From Notospermus geniculatus (taxonomy: Eukaryota > Nemertea > Pilidiophora > Heteronemertea > Lineidae), in contig NMRB01000261.1 of assembly GCA_002633025.1 (NCBI GenBank), positions 418,492 to 482,491 of the forward strand: a stretch of 64,000 nucleotides of DNA, in the 5' to 3' direction. The position numbers and the translations under genes are program-made. Positions 29,222-41,198 of the stretch are shown here, in pieces. Within the stretch, counting starts at the first letter, position 1. Each line of letters starts with the position of its first letter. A model generated the notes under the pieces. The model was not told the DNA's origin, made no database searches, and saw nothing but the letters and a program-made list of their open reading frames with translations.

Positions 29222-32200
29222 TTAGCTCGCAACTGGAGAATGACACAGTGGACAATGGACGCGATTGGTGATCTCTGTCTCATAGGCGCGATGTTTACAC
29301 GTCGGGCACATCCAGAACTGGTAGTCCAATAGAGGGCGCCCAGTGACGATGCATGTTGGGAACTTGGTATCACAGTTGGGGCAGACCGTTGCCCTATAAA
29401 AGTAACAAATTTGATTAATACAAGCATCCTATGACCCAAAGCCATTGGCCTATTAGCATACGGCAGAGTTGAAGTTCAAGACTGGCAGAATCTCCTAGGC
29501 TTACTCTTGAAAAAGACAGAAAGATACTCACCAATCTGGCATTTGAGATTCACAACTTGGGCAGTCCACTTTGCTTGTTCGGCTATCCTTTGGACTATGC
29601 CTAGAAATAGAGCGAAAGTCACTTAACATGGGTTCAAAGTACAAAGACTGTGTCAGTGCATCAAAGTCTTTGGAAGGTGACACTCTGTAGAGTATTGCCC
29701 ACTGCTACTCACTTGGTGAATATTTCTAAAGCCAATTCCTCGTACTGCTCCCGTTGTTCTTCAGGTATGCTGTCCAGTGATTCAAGTTTGATGAACGCCT
29801 TGGAGCATGACCCAAATGCTCGGTTAGCACAACTGGCCAGAGCTGAAATGAAAAATACATGTTAATTCATTACGACCTCGAACGGCCCGCCATTATCCAC
29901 GGCCTCCGAAGGCCTACCATCTGGAGAGACTGCTTGGTGTGCACTTTTAGATAATACCACAACATGTGTACCAGGTGCATGACGATCGTTTATCTTGAAA
30001 GCATGCAAATTTGTGCTGTAGAAAGTGTCAGTTGTCGATGGTGTAAGTTTACCGAGCAATGAGTAGATTGTCTCTGGGTGGATGATATCCTCATAGTCTC
30101 TCAACAGCATGGCTGTCCTCATGGCCGCATCCACGTAGCCATCGTAAAGCTGCCTCTGTGACAAGATGTACCAGTGATAAGCCTCAGCTCCACGCCACGC
30201 ATTATCGATGACTTTACTATCGGTAATGTTCGCTGCATCCTCCTCTAACAATCCAGCCAGGGCTGACGTCGCTTCAATTCCTGAAAATAAGTTGTGGTTT
30301 TATACAGCGCCCAGGTATCCTTCAGTCTGGATAAGGTGCAGCAATACAGCAAAATGACTGGCATTCAAGGCCACAGAAATGGTGACACTCATACCTGCTC
30401 TCTTGCCCTTGACCTTTGACCTTGAGGTCATCTTCATCTGCTCGTGGTACTGCTCGATCAGAAGAGCAGCAAGGACGTAGAGTTTTTTCATGCGCATTGC
30501 TCGAGACTTCTTCTTGGATTCCTCCTCCGCAATCTTGAAGAATAGAAAAGAAATGTAAGTGACTAGGATCAAGGCAGAATCATTCTGGTGAGATGAAAAC
30601 CAACGGACATGCTCCTGTCACCACAAATGTGCCATTCACTCCGACAGCCGAAGTTATCCCCATCCATCATATCTACCCAGTACGCGGCATATAACACAAA
30701 CCTTGAAGAGCAGTTTTGCAGCATCTAAGAAGTGACTTGCTTTCCTGTACAACTCAATAGCATTGAGTGTCTTGTTCTTCTCCAGAAGATGCTGTGCGTA
30801 TTTTGCTAGGAGGACGTCGATCTCCTTGACGTTGTGGGTCTTGGCCAGGTCGATGGCAGTGTTCCACTGGTTCAACTGGACACAACAGTCAATGGCTACC
30901 TTGATCTGTGAACTCTGCAAACAGAATAGATAATGTCACAGATTTTCATACTCAGCCACAGAAAACTGTGTACAGTCGTTTAATTTGTGTCATTGGTCCA
31001 GTGTAGGCGTAAGGAAACTGAATTGCCCATTGAGAGCCGACTCACATAAGAAAACTCTCATGTGGAGTAGAGCCTTCAGACTTTTACCTACCCTGGTGTA
31101 TGCGTCAACTGCTTGCTCACACATACCAACAGATACAAACATCTTGGCTATTGGCTGAAAGAGAACCAATAAGAAGGTGATTGGAGTAGTTGGTTTCAAA
31201 ACACTTGAAAAAATATGGAGATTGCATTTTGTATATCTGTTCTTGCAACAACTCTACCAATTCATAATGACCTTGAACACAGAATGATCATGGCACTGCA
31301 ACTGAACTCTAAAGTATTTTTTCAAAAACCTATCCAAACTTACAGGCAGCAATGGATGATTCTCCGGCAATGACTGTGCCATCTTTTCCAGTCCAGTGTA
31401 ATCCTCCAACATGTAGTAACAGTCAGCCAGCCTCTCTTGATTACGACCCTGAACATAGTACGTCACTGCTTGTTGCCTGTAACAGAGACAAGAATTTACG
31501 ATAGCAAGAGTCAAGTCTACTTTGGGCGGAGTGCACTTGGGTGGAGTGAGGCAAGATAGACAAAGAGAATTGACGAGAGTGTCAAGCCGACAGTGGGATT
31601 TGAACCTGGGCCCTCATGACCACTAGCCAGAGACCCGAACAACTAGCCCACGGTGGCTCCCCAACTTACCATTTCTGTCTATCAGCATAGTAATCTCCGA
31701 TAGCATTCCAAGCTTCCTCTAGTTGGAGATCATCGCCACCGCCGGCGCCCGTCTTCAACAACTGTACAACGCGGAACCAATCACCTAACTTCTTCCTCAA
31801 AGACACGGCAAGATCTCTGAAATACATACACAGATATATGAGGCTTCTTCACTTCTCACATTTTCTTTCATGCCAAGGCTAATTTAGACTTCTATTATCG
31901 TGCTGAGTTGGTTTACACGCTCAGGGAGTTGCTTTGACATCTGTGGTCGCCTGACATCAGATCACTCGACGACAAACGCTGTTGGCAAAGCAAGGTCACT
32001 CAATCGAAGTGTAAACCTGCCTTAAGAGGCATCAGGACAAAGATATTTTGTGCCCAGAACCTTACTCACCTTCTATCCATGTCAAGGTACATCCTCTCCG
32101 CTTCTTCGAATCTCTTGAAGTAAGCAGCCACTTCAGCTTGTTTCATCGTGTCACTCTGTAAGTTTCCAAGCCGTTTGACGAACTCAATCCCCTGGTAATC

Positions 32201-35200
32201 CTTACATCTGACGAACGCCTGGTCAGCTACCTTCAGGTTCAGTGACTCAAGAGCAGACTCGGCAAGCAGACGCCTGAAATATTGGAAGACTTGGTGTGAA
32301 ACTACAGAACTGGGCTTTGGAAAGAAACTGGAGTGTGTGGAGAAAACCAGTGATGTCAAAGAGAGTTGCCCTCTCTGTCATGTGAGGAATGAGTCCAACC
32401 AGGATAAAACACAGAATCTCTGAGGTGACAGGCACTGGTGTTTCCACTGACAGTCCAAATGCCTGGTGACAAAGCATCAGGGGTGTGTAGACTGGGAACA
32501 GCAGGGGTCAGACAGCATTTGGAAGGTCAGAATCTCCAAGAGACCCATACATACCATAGCCTGGGATGTGGATTGTCTTCAATAAACTGCTGTGCATCAT
32601 TGATGCCAACTTTTTCCAACAGATCACGACTGTCTCTCAATGACTGAAATATGAAGGGACGATTAACTTAGGGTCTAATCCAAGGCTTGAAATCCCCAAG
32701 AGATGCTTCTTTTCTGGGACGGAAATTTAAGGCACTCGTCCTGCGAGTTGGCTCTCAATAGGCAGTTCACCACTTTGGTTTCCTTACGGCTTACAATGAA
32801 ACCAGCAATGACACAACGACTACCCACTGTATCTTCATATAGTTAGCAAATTTCACACCTTGATTTCCATCTCCATAAGATATTCCTTGTTGGGATTCTC
32901 TGGGTCCTTCATCAGTTCATCCAGGAGTACTGACTTGATGTGAAGGTCGTTGAACTGGCAGATGTACCCACTACTCAAGATAGGTTCCTGAAACAGAATG
33001 AATGGCTTCTTGAGACTATCTCAAGGTTGGTTCTGGAGACATCAAGGATGAGATGGAGACTCAAAAACAGAGGTTAGGGGACACGATTTGGGGAGCGCGG
33101 TGGTTGGGCATCGCAGTCAAGACTGGGAGATCATGGGTTCAATTTCTGGCTGCATCGCCACTGCATTCTCCACCGTTTTGAACAGATCAAGTGACAGGTT
33201 ACAATGATCTCACCTCGGGGTCTAGTCCCCTGAAAATATACATCCTTGTCTTCTCCATCATGGCGAACAATTCTGGGTTATCCTCTGCCCATCGCATGTC
33301 CCAAACATCCTTCCGTTCAAAATTCGTCATGTGTTGTCCGATCACCTCCATCCCGCTGGCGTCGGTCACTCTCACCTCCAGGTCAAAGAACGTCAGGACT
33401 CCGGCAATGTCAATTGTGGCGAGGCGGCTACGAAGACAGATGGAAATTGAAAGTATTACTTCAGGAGTGCAAGCACCGGGGCATTATAGCCATTATGATA
33501 CGTGTCCATAATGATCATTGTACTTACTTTGAAGCACAGTTCAGAGCCAGTTGATGTGGTCTACAGTTGAGGACATGTTTATGAGACAGGGCCAACAGTG
33601 GCATGGCATAGCGGTTGACAGTACCAGACTCGCGCCCCTGAAAAAGATAGGTACAGATATGACTGATAAACCCTAGCAATTCTTTTTTCTTCACAATCAA
33701 GTAAAGTACCGTATCTCCCTCTAACAGCAATGATGTTCAATCAGCATTCACCTGGTCCTTGGACCTGACCTGATGATGATACTCACCACAATGAGGACTT
33801 TGTCAGAAGCAGTGACACAGCAGATAGGATCCTGTGTGGGCTGCAGGGCTTTAGCAAAATCAACCGCTTCTACGCCGCCACCGGTCGGATTATCATCAAT
33901 ATGGTGGAGCCTGAAATGTCAACAAACTATCAGCAAGAAAGGCAAGGCAGGCTTGTCAATTCTGAATGTACAGATCCTAGAGGCTTTATCAATAAGGTCT
34001 CTGAAGAACCCTATCCTATCCCACGGTGACAAAGTTCCACCTGAGTGTCCAGTATCAAAGTCACATACTTCTCCTGGCCAGCCTTCCTCTTTCCTGATAT
34101 CTCCATCGCCGCCAACTTCTTTGGATTCTTAAACTGCCAGGTGTAAAACGCTTCCTTCGATGCCGCAATGATGTGGGTCTTGGTCATCGTGAGGTAGACT
34201 GGGTCCATGTCGATGTACTTGGAATCAAGGGGTGTCCCCATTGAATTACAGAGCACAAGGACGAACTGAAATACGCAAAATTTGAAATCTGACAATGGTG
34301 AAGGAACCACATTTTTGAGGATTCTCTCCTGAGTTGAAAGAAACGTGTAAAGCAACAACGACAAGCCTCCTTTCTCCACTTAACAATTCCAGCTGAACTG
34401 AAGCTTTCTGCTCTCGGAATAGGAAATGAACAAAACACAAAAACCCTTGTTTTCAGAAATTGACAAACCTTAGTACTTACCTGGCCAGTAGCATCGTCGG
34501 CTTTGGTGGAGAGACAGCAGTAATCCCCACAGGCAGCAACTGACAGGAGATTCTTCACATATTTCACATATTTCTGCAAAGTTATGTGAGAAATGAGACG
34601 ATTAGTTATTGATAAAGACAATTAAGAGTTGTGGAGCAGACAGAACACCTGATATTTTCATAGGCAAAATGACAAAGTCTCAAGAACTTACCTCATTGTT
34701 CTTTGTATCCCAGAATATGACACAGTATTCCTGTCTGTCAGGTTTCGTGAAGGCATAGACCACAGTGTTGGAACAAAATCCCCACTGAAAGAAGGAACAA
34801 AACTATGTGTATTCTACCCCAAGTTTTTGGTGCAACCTACACCACCGACCATGAAGGATTACCTCTGTGGCCCACTGGCAAAAATTGATAAAGGTCCCAT
34901 CTTCCTAATGGCAGTGTTATCAAACTGACTTACACTATACTCGATAGCCTACCTTGTAATCTGGTCTAATGTTAGCAAAATAGATAAACGAGTCAACAGC
35001 AAGTGCTATCCTCAACGAGCCACCCTCCCATGAGCAGGAGTACATCTGTTTCCCGGGGACTTTCAATGTCCTCAGATGCTCCCCGAACGGAGTGTAGAAC
35101 TGGACGACATTGATATCTCGATCTTGACTGGCGGTTTTCTGCGAGCCAGCCACGGCCAGGACGGCACCATTGTGGTTCCAGGCAACGCGTACAACCTGCA

Positions 35201-37807
35201 TGCCAGTATCAATGAGGATTGGATCTGGAAAATGGCACAAAATGGTTTAGAGGCAGTTTTGAAATGTCAGTTGTTTAAGTTTGATCCACATAATCAACTT
35301 GTTGCATGTACCGGTACTTACTCTCATCTGCCTCATTCCTCATTATCTGACAACGGCCGCTGTCGTAACACAACACCAAACATGGAGCGTTATTCTCAAC
35401 ATATCCATACTCTCCATTGTACCACTCGAGCCCGGCTATGTGGACGGCACCAGTTACGTTTGTCAGGCAGTAAACCTGCAGCTTTGACTGTCGAAATGGA
35501 ATAAGAGTTTATCTGAGAAATGTTCAGTCTAAGAGACCGAGGTCGACAACATGCGCAATGAGGTCTTATCAACAAGGACTTGTTACTTCTGAGCAAATGG
35601 TGAGAAATACCAAGAAGTACGGTACCGATGAAGAGCGCAAAAAACTTACAATAAAGTTTCCACCATTGTCATAGATTTGAGTTTCTCCATTCACCATACC
35701 GAACAGGAGGATTTTACCATCAGGAGACCACTGAAAAGAGACAGAAACACTTCTGCAAGGCTTTTCCTCAGCATTTACTAGCTCTGAGTCCAACTTCCAT
35801 TGCTAGATCGGTTCGAATATATGACATGGGAAAAACAGAGAAGAATGGAGTTTGTTAATGAGCTTACCACAACATGGGCCAACTGGAGACCCTTCAGCTC
35901 CTTCCCCCAGATTCTGTTACCATCGACAGATCCGACGATCACGGCACCTAGAATGAAAGCAATTCAAAAGCAATTCTAGAATGAAAGCAATTCAAAAATA
36001 ACAATGCTGTGAATTCCTACAGATCCCACAGAGACATGTGGTCTGAGTCAAAAGTAAATGGTTGAGTTTGGAATTCTTATCTATGGCATTCAGATTTATG
36101 TTGTACATGTAGTTTTATTCTATTTTCGGAAAGAGTTTAGAATCCCCAATCAGTGCCCCAAAAAAGGTCATCAATTGACGGAATAAGCCGCATTGTACAT
36201 GTACAATAGGATTTCCATTGTGTGCCATGGAGTAACGTCACTTCTGATAGGGGATTCTAAACTTTAGCCCTATTTTCTTTTCCTAGAGACCACTCACCAT
36301 CTTCATACACAATACAAATCTTCTGTCCCTCTGAGTTCCATTTCATACTCCGAACAACCGACTTGTTTCTATTGTTAATCATCTCCTCATACCAGGAGCC
36401 TTTGTACAACATCCAGACAATAATCAAACCAAACTGATCGCTTGTTGTCAACTTCTGGTAGTGTTCATTCCATGTCACCACTTGGACTGCACCTGGATTA
36501 GAGATTTTGGAAAATGGATGGAGGACTGATAGAAAAGTACAACAGATAGACCTCTGTCTGAGTGCAATTTCGGGCAAAGAGATAGCCTTTTTTACAACCA
36601 CACACTGTATCTTTAAAGAGTTTCAACAATTCTAGTAATGTCAACAAAGTCCTTTCCACAACAATGACAAATGGCGCAATGAACAAAATAACGCTACTAG
36701 GCCTAAGAGAGAGGTGCAGTTAACAGTGTCTGGTAGTCATGGAGGTTTAAAGGGACTATATTCAAGTGGTGCTTAGCAGCTGAATAATTCACTGACTACA
36801 AAAACACCAGCTAGCTGCATCACTAGTGTAGAATACAACTTACCACTGTGCCCCTCAAGTGTTTGATTCATGGACAGATTACTAGGAGCAGCCAATCCTT
36901 TCACCTTAGCATCCTTCCCAGGCTGTGTCTCCAACTTCAGCACTTTGAGAAGACCATCTTCACCACCGCAAGCTATGTAACCTTGTTCCCTATTCCACGA
37001 CAAGCTACGAAGCTTGGTGTTGTTTGGGATGGCGATCTGGAAGGAAAGAAGCACAAATAGATAGGCAAGTTTCAAAAGCAACTGCCCAGATAAAAAGCCA
37101 ACCTTTAGCAGCAGGTCTGGCATTCAAATACAGTACTAAATATTCTAGCTAAGGCCTACGTCATTCTTCGACTCCGTTGTCAGCGACAGCTTGACAATAA
37201 AATAATGAGAGTGACACACATTGTCACTACTGACAGGTGGCTGGCAGGCTGTAGGTGCAGGCCTAGACCTATAGATTCTGGCCTATAGATTCTGGTCCAT
37301 TTGTCATCTCCTTCTTCTCTTTGTCTGCCCCCACTACATGTACTTGCACTGTTTATTGTTCTTCTAGCCGATATAATGTATCTTTATAAGGCTACAATAA
37401 ACATTTTGATTTTGATTTGATTTTTATATGTCACTGTCAGTGTCACCATGGACGGTCCCTGCACGACATGCCAGCCCACTATCAATCATGGATCAGCCCC
37501 ATGACGGCCGCGCCCGCCGCCATCCCATGCAGTTGAACTCAGTCTCAGTCTCATGTGAACTCAGTCTCAGCCTCCCCGAGGGCACAGCCTCATTTCCGTT
37601 TTGACAGAATTCACACTTGACATTAACCCATCGCAGTGCACAGCATAGGCTTATTTGCACAGGTGCATGCACGCATGCAATGCATTGAATCATGATCTGT
37701 TGAAAAGCTTGCTTGACAACCACCACTTTTCACTCAATAATCGAGATAAGACTATGATAAAAGTCAGACAAACTGGTTGTCACCTTCTTGCTTAGATAAA
37801 TGAACAT
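29222..37807 (-). CDS. WDR35: WDR35 / IFT121, intraflagellar transport complex A subunit, complete
   Basis: Twenty-five coding exons, 1185 residues, all phases consistent: 37784-37807, 36844-37036, 36298-36492, 35868-35947, 35650-35730, 35322-35487, 34953-35224, 34692-34784, 34481-34573, 34069-34265, 33787-33910, 33528-33637, 33214-33427, 32859-32987, 32555-32643, 32070-32273, 31670-31816, 31344-31476, 31092-31154, 30702-30914, 30395-30533, 30053-30280, 29713-29842, 29532-29600, 29222-29393. The 24-nt first exon encodes MFIYLSKK; the next begins IAIPNN and carries [15 protein letters not shown]. The N half is WD40 propellers, the C half TPR-like helices ([37 protein letters not shown]). The tail has four CxxC pairs (CPSC, CPNC, CPTC, CPLC). 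Works in retrograde ciliary transport and membrane-protein entry. The near relative IFT122 differs at the N terminus. Confidence 0.96.
31560..31662 (-). repeat. tRNA-derived SINE head in a WDR35 intron
   Basis: On the minus strand, CCGTGGGCTAGTTG resembles an A box and GGTTCAAATCC a B box. Located between WDR35 exons 17 and 18. Confidence 0.5.
33088..33150 (+). repeat. tRNA-derived SINE head in a WDR35 intron
   Basis: GCGCGGTGGTTGGGC (A-box-like) and GGGTTCAATTTC (B-box-like) about 40 bp apart, between WDR35 exons 13 and 14, antisense to the gene. Confidence 0.45.
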
Positions 37808-38150
37808 CTTAAATTGATAATCAAGGCGTCAGGATGAGACCAGGATGACTTTCAGCAGCAAAATCTCAAAATTTCATGAATTTGACAGTCCTGTCCGCCA
37901 TCATCCCTCAACTATGCAGTCTCGCGCAGCCAGCCGCGTGGCTAGTCTCGCGCAGCTTGCCATGAATTCGGCCTTTCTGAAAACGTGGTCGAGTGGGAAA
38001 GGTCGGTGAGAAGCCACGTCCGCATTTGGTCCCAAACTACTCCTGTTCCCTCCGATTTAGATTTGATATTTGTGCGTCAATATACTTATTGCAGTCCCCT
38101 CTCTTGTTAAAGGTTAAATATACCAGCAATTTCCTGAATCCACGGTCAAA
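37808..38150. promoter_or_regulatory. Shared upstream region of WDR35 and RPL30
   Basis: 343 bp separate the two divergent start codons, so both promoters and 5'UTRs must fit here or in unseen upstream exons. It includes GC-rich CTCGCGCAGCCAGCCGCGTG and, near RPL30, the pyrimidine tract CCCCTCTCTTG that could be a 5'TOP. No TATA box is obvious. Confidence 0.55.
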
Positions 38151-39779
38151 ATGGCACCAACAAAGAAGTCGGTAAGTTCGGCGGAAAATCGGAGCACGCA
38201 ATGCACTGCGGTTCCATGTACATTTTCTGTACACAGACATGTATGGCCTATGGATGACTAGCCCAGGCCTACAGAAAATACACAAAAGAGCCTATCATGT
38301 ATTCGGCAATTCATTCAATTTCAAGTAAATGGCGAGCTACTAAGTTATTTTCATTTTTTCCAGGAGTTCGTGATTCGATAGGCCTACACTTACAGACAGA
38401 TGATTATGATGATGAAATTCAATGATCTATTTATCTATTTCAGAAAAAGGCAATTGAAAACATCAACAGCCGCTTGGCGCTGGTGATGAAAAGTGGCAAA
38501 TGTGTCCTTGGTTACAGGCAAACCTTGAAGGCCCTTCGCCAAGGCAAGGCAAAACTGGTCATCATCGCAAACAACACACCACCGCTGAGGTATGTTAGAT
38601 TGTCACAAGGATGGTAATAAAAACCCTGTCCCTCTGTCTTGCCAGCCAGACCACTGTGCAGGGAAGTGGCTTCTCCCCTCGTCTGCCATTGAAGGAAGGA
38701 GAAAGGGAGATGCGTTTAGACTGACTTAATCAGTCCTGCCTAATTATGAGATGAGACAGAGAGTATAAAGCTGTGATGAAGTTGGAACTTCTAGGGAAGG
38801 ACTTCAGATTCAGTCTGTGACTGACCGACTTGGACTTGGCTACGTAGTTTTGAATCCTCCTGTATTGTGAATTCCTGTATTGTGACTTCGGAGCCTTAAG
38901 CTGCGATGAAGTCGGCTTCTCAATATTGGAAATTGAGACTTCGGAGTCTTTGGACTGCGATGAAGTCAACCACTTTATCATGAGATATGCTCTCTGCTGG
39001 CAGTTTTCATGGGCTGCTGGGTAAAGCACATCGCCATCCCAGAGTCGTGGTTTGCAGCATGTCCTCTAAGTCTGGTGGGTGATACCATCAGGAGTGGACA
39101 ACGAAGGGTTAAGGTAACAATTCGACAGCTGAAAGCTTCAGAAATGAAAAGCTGCAGTCAAGTGGATCCACTACTAATCTTATCAGGATTTTCATTCTCA
39201 ACTACCCTACTTAGCAGTCTGCATTGTGGCAGATCTTCATGAATAAACATTACTTTGAGCATCTAAATCATAACCATTGGTCTTGATAAACGTAATGATA
39301 AACCACACTTGATCGGTCTGATATCTTATAACGGCCTTGTTTTTCAATTACAGGAAAAGTGAGATTGAATACTACGCTATGTTGGCCAAGACAGGCGTAC
39401 ATCACTACAATGGTAACAACATCGATCTGGGTACTGCCTGTGGTAAATACTTCAGAGTGACTGTCCTCAGTATTACTGATCCTGGTGAGTACCTCACGTC
39501 TCTACATTCAAAAACAGGGCAGTGTCCTGGTGCTCAGCGAGCGATCATGGTCAAATTGAAGTACTGGTACATGTAATGAGTAACTCTTTTCTTCTTCCTT
39601 TCTGTCTTTTGGCTGAGAGATGCTGATGATACTGTTCTTACTGATGTACTTCAAACATTCTTCAGCTCCCTTGTCCGTTGCCAGTTGGTCCATCAGGCAG
39701 TTAAAACATCCTTGTTTACATTTCAGGTGACTCCGACATCATCAGAAGCATGCCATCTGGTGGACAGGAGGGACAGTAG
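38151..39779 (+). CDS. RPL30: Ribosomal protein eL30, complete
   Basis: Exons 38151-38171, 38444-38589, 39354-39484, 39727-39779; 116 residues. Starts [20 protein letters not shown] and contains [40 protein letters not shown] and [20 protein letters not shown], ending GGQEGQ. It is a large-subunit ribosomal protein that also binds kink-turn RNAs. The length is normal for the family (about 115). The seven-codon first exon is typical of ribosomal protein genes. Intron 3 carries a snoRNA candidate. It is divergent from WDR35. Confidence 0.97.
39556..39654 (+). ncRNA. Candidate C/D-box snoRNA in RPL30 intron 3
   Basis: A 9-bp terminal stem TTGAAGTAC / GTACTTCAA closes the element, with an alternative GTACA/TGTAC right beside the boxes. 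D box CTGA is at 39641-39644, D' CTGA at 39613-39616 and C' TGATGA at 39624-39629. The C box is degenerate (GTAATGA). The end lies 72 nt before the 3' splice site, the distance favoured by intronic C/D snoRNAs. I could not match either guide to rRNA. Confidence 0.5.
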
Positions 39780-39805
39780 AGAAGTTCCATGAGTGCATGT
39801 ATCAA

Positions 39806-39811
39806 AATAAA
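39806..39811 (+). terminator. AATAAA poly(A) signal for RPL30
   Basis: AATAAA 26 bp after the RPL30 stop codon. Confidence 0.75.
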
Positions 39812-40489
39812 ATGTAAATTGATGAAAAAAAAAGATAAAATCTGAATTGTGGGTTCTTGTTGGTTCTTCTAACAGTCATCAAAATATTACAGGGCAAGAT
39901 TGTCCAAACTGTCGATTATCGGTTGGTCAACCCGAGTGGTATTGATGCAGTGTGGTAGATTGTGTTTGTCCTCGTGATAATTCAACCCAAAAGCATACAC
40001 CTCCCTGAAGTGGTTGGTTTCCTAATAATGTACTGCTTTATATTTGGACATCATGAACAGCCAATAGAACCTGTTTTGCCTTGTACAACAGTACCGGTAA
40101 GATTGAGGTTGTCCCAACAGACCTGCGCTGAGGATAAGGACACTTTCCATCAGAAATGGTTCTTGAGGAGCAATGTCCGATATATAGTGACCACCCAGGA
40201 CAATTTCTCCAGACAATGATTTTGCCCAGGACAATAATTCCCCCAGGACAATTCTCCCCTGGGAATCTTATCCAAAGCATCTTATCCAAAGCAATGCCCC
40301 CAAACGTTTTACTTCATTTCCCTTATTTTAATCTTCAATGAGGATGGGGAGTTGGACTGATTCCACTGACCAGCTCCAGCAATTTCCGTTGTGAAATCGT
40401 AGGTCAGGAACATGCTAATCAAAATCGGACAGCCAAACAAACCGCGTCATCTGGCGGAGGTCAGTGGAACCGGACTACCACATGGAGTT

Positions 40490-40775
40490 CGTGTATAACG
40501 GGCGGATCCACTATTTTCGGAAAAGAGGGGGGGCCCTGTGTTAGAAACATGGAAATCTGCAGTGATTTGCTCCAAATTACCATCCTCCCACAGCAGGGCT
40601 TTGGTCTCGTTCCTCTTCATACACTCCACACTGTGAGCGGATGAAGAGGAGCGAGGTAAAAACTCCTGCTGAGGATGCAAATTACAGATTTGTTGGCTGA
40701 AAGGGGAGGCGCGTGCCGGGTGCGCCCNCGGGTGCGCCCCCCCCCCCCCCCGATCCGCACCTGTATAATGTATAC
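40490..40775. mobile_element. Inserted element with CGGGCGGATC / GATCCGCACCTG ends and poly-C
   Basis: Ends TATAACGGGCGGATCC and GATCCGCACCTGTATA are approximate inverted repeats. It contains the 100-bp hairpin described for 63297-63400, a C-run of about 16 and an n at 40728. Confidence 0.6.
40580..40676. repeat. Hairpin repeat CATCCTCCCACAGCAGGGC, copy 1
   Basis: Arms CATCCTCCCACAGCAGGGCT...CCTCTTCATACACTC and GAGCGGATGAAGAGG...TGAGGATGC fold together. A second, more symmetrical copy is at 63297-63400. Confidence 0.75.
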
Positions 40776-41172
40776 AGTTGAATGAATATTGTATCATAGT
40801 TTGTAAATGAAAAATCACAGACTACAACAAAATATATTTTTGATCAACTATATAGACCCTATTCAAGTAAATTTAGTATATACATTTTGTACGAATCGCC
40901 TATTTTTGCGTATCTGAGAATGAACTGCTGGCTTCATCTAATTTGCATATCAGAATAAGAAATCATGAAAATCAATGATTACAACCCCAAATTCATGACG
41001 TAATACACAATTTTGCATAATGAGAAATCACTAAATCTATCAGTTTCTCAGGTACTGAAGTAATGACGTCATCGTGTGTGAGCGCCGCGGGAAGTGGAAC
41101 GGCAAAGATGTGAACCAGTCCCCTGTACAGTGCTGCCATCTGATCCAACAATTATGAACTAATACCCACAAT

Positions 41173-41182
41173 CCTCCTCTTT
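41173..41182 (+). promoter_or_regulatory. Possible 5'TOP tract of RPS8
   Basis: CCTCCTCTTT, 17 bp before the RPS8 ATG, is the pyrimidine run expected at the cap of ribosomal protein mRNAs. Confidence 0.5.
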
Positions 41183-41198
41183 AATTCGGGTCGCCATC

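Larger units (their letters stand above)
40351..41010 (+). repeat. Dispersed repeat, copy 2, interrupted by another element
   Basis: The head ends TGGACTGATTCCACTGACC / GGTCAGTGGAACCGGACTA (40351-40480) and the tail 40790-41010 match copy 1 at 25559-26020. A different element at 40490-40775 separates head and tail. Confidence 0.7.

Noticed and set aside
38770-38850. Second snoRNA in RPL30 intron 2 (GTGATGA ... CTGA)
   Set aside because: Boxes exist but no closing stem pairs around them and there is no guide match.
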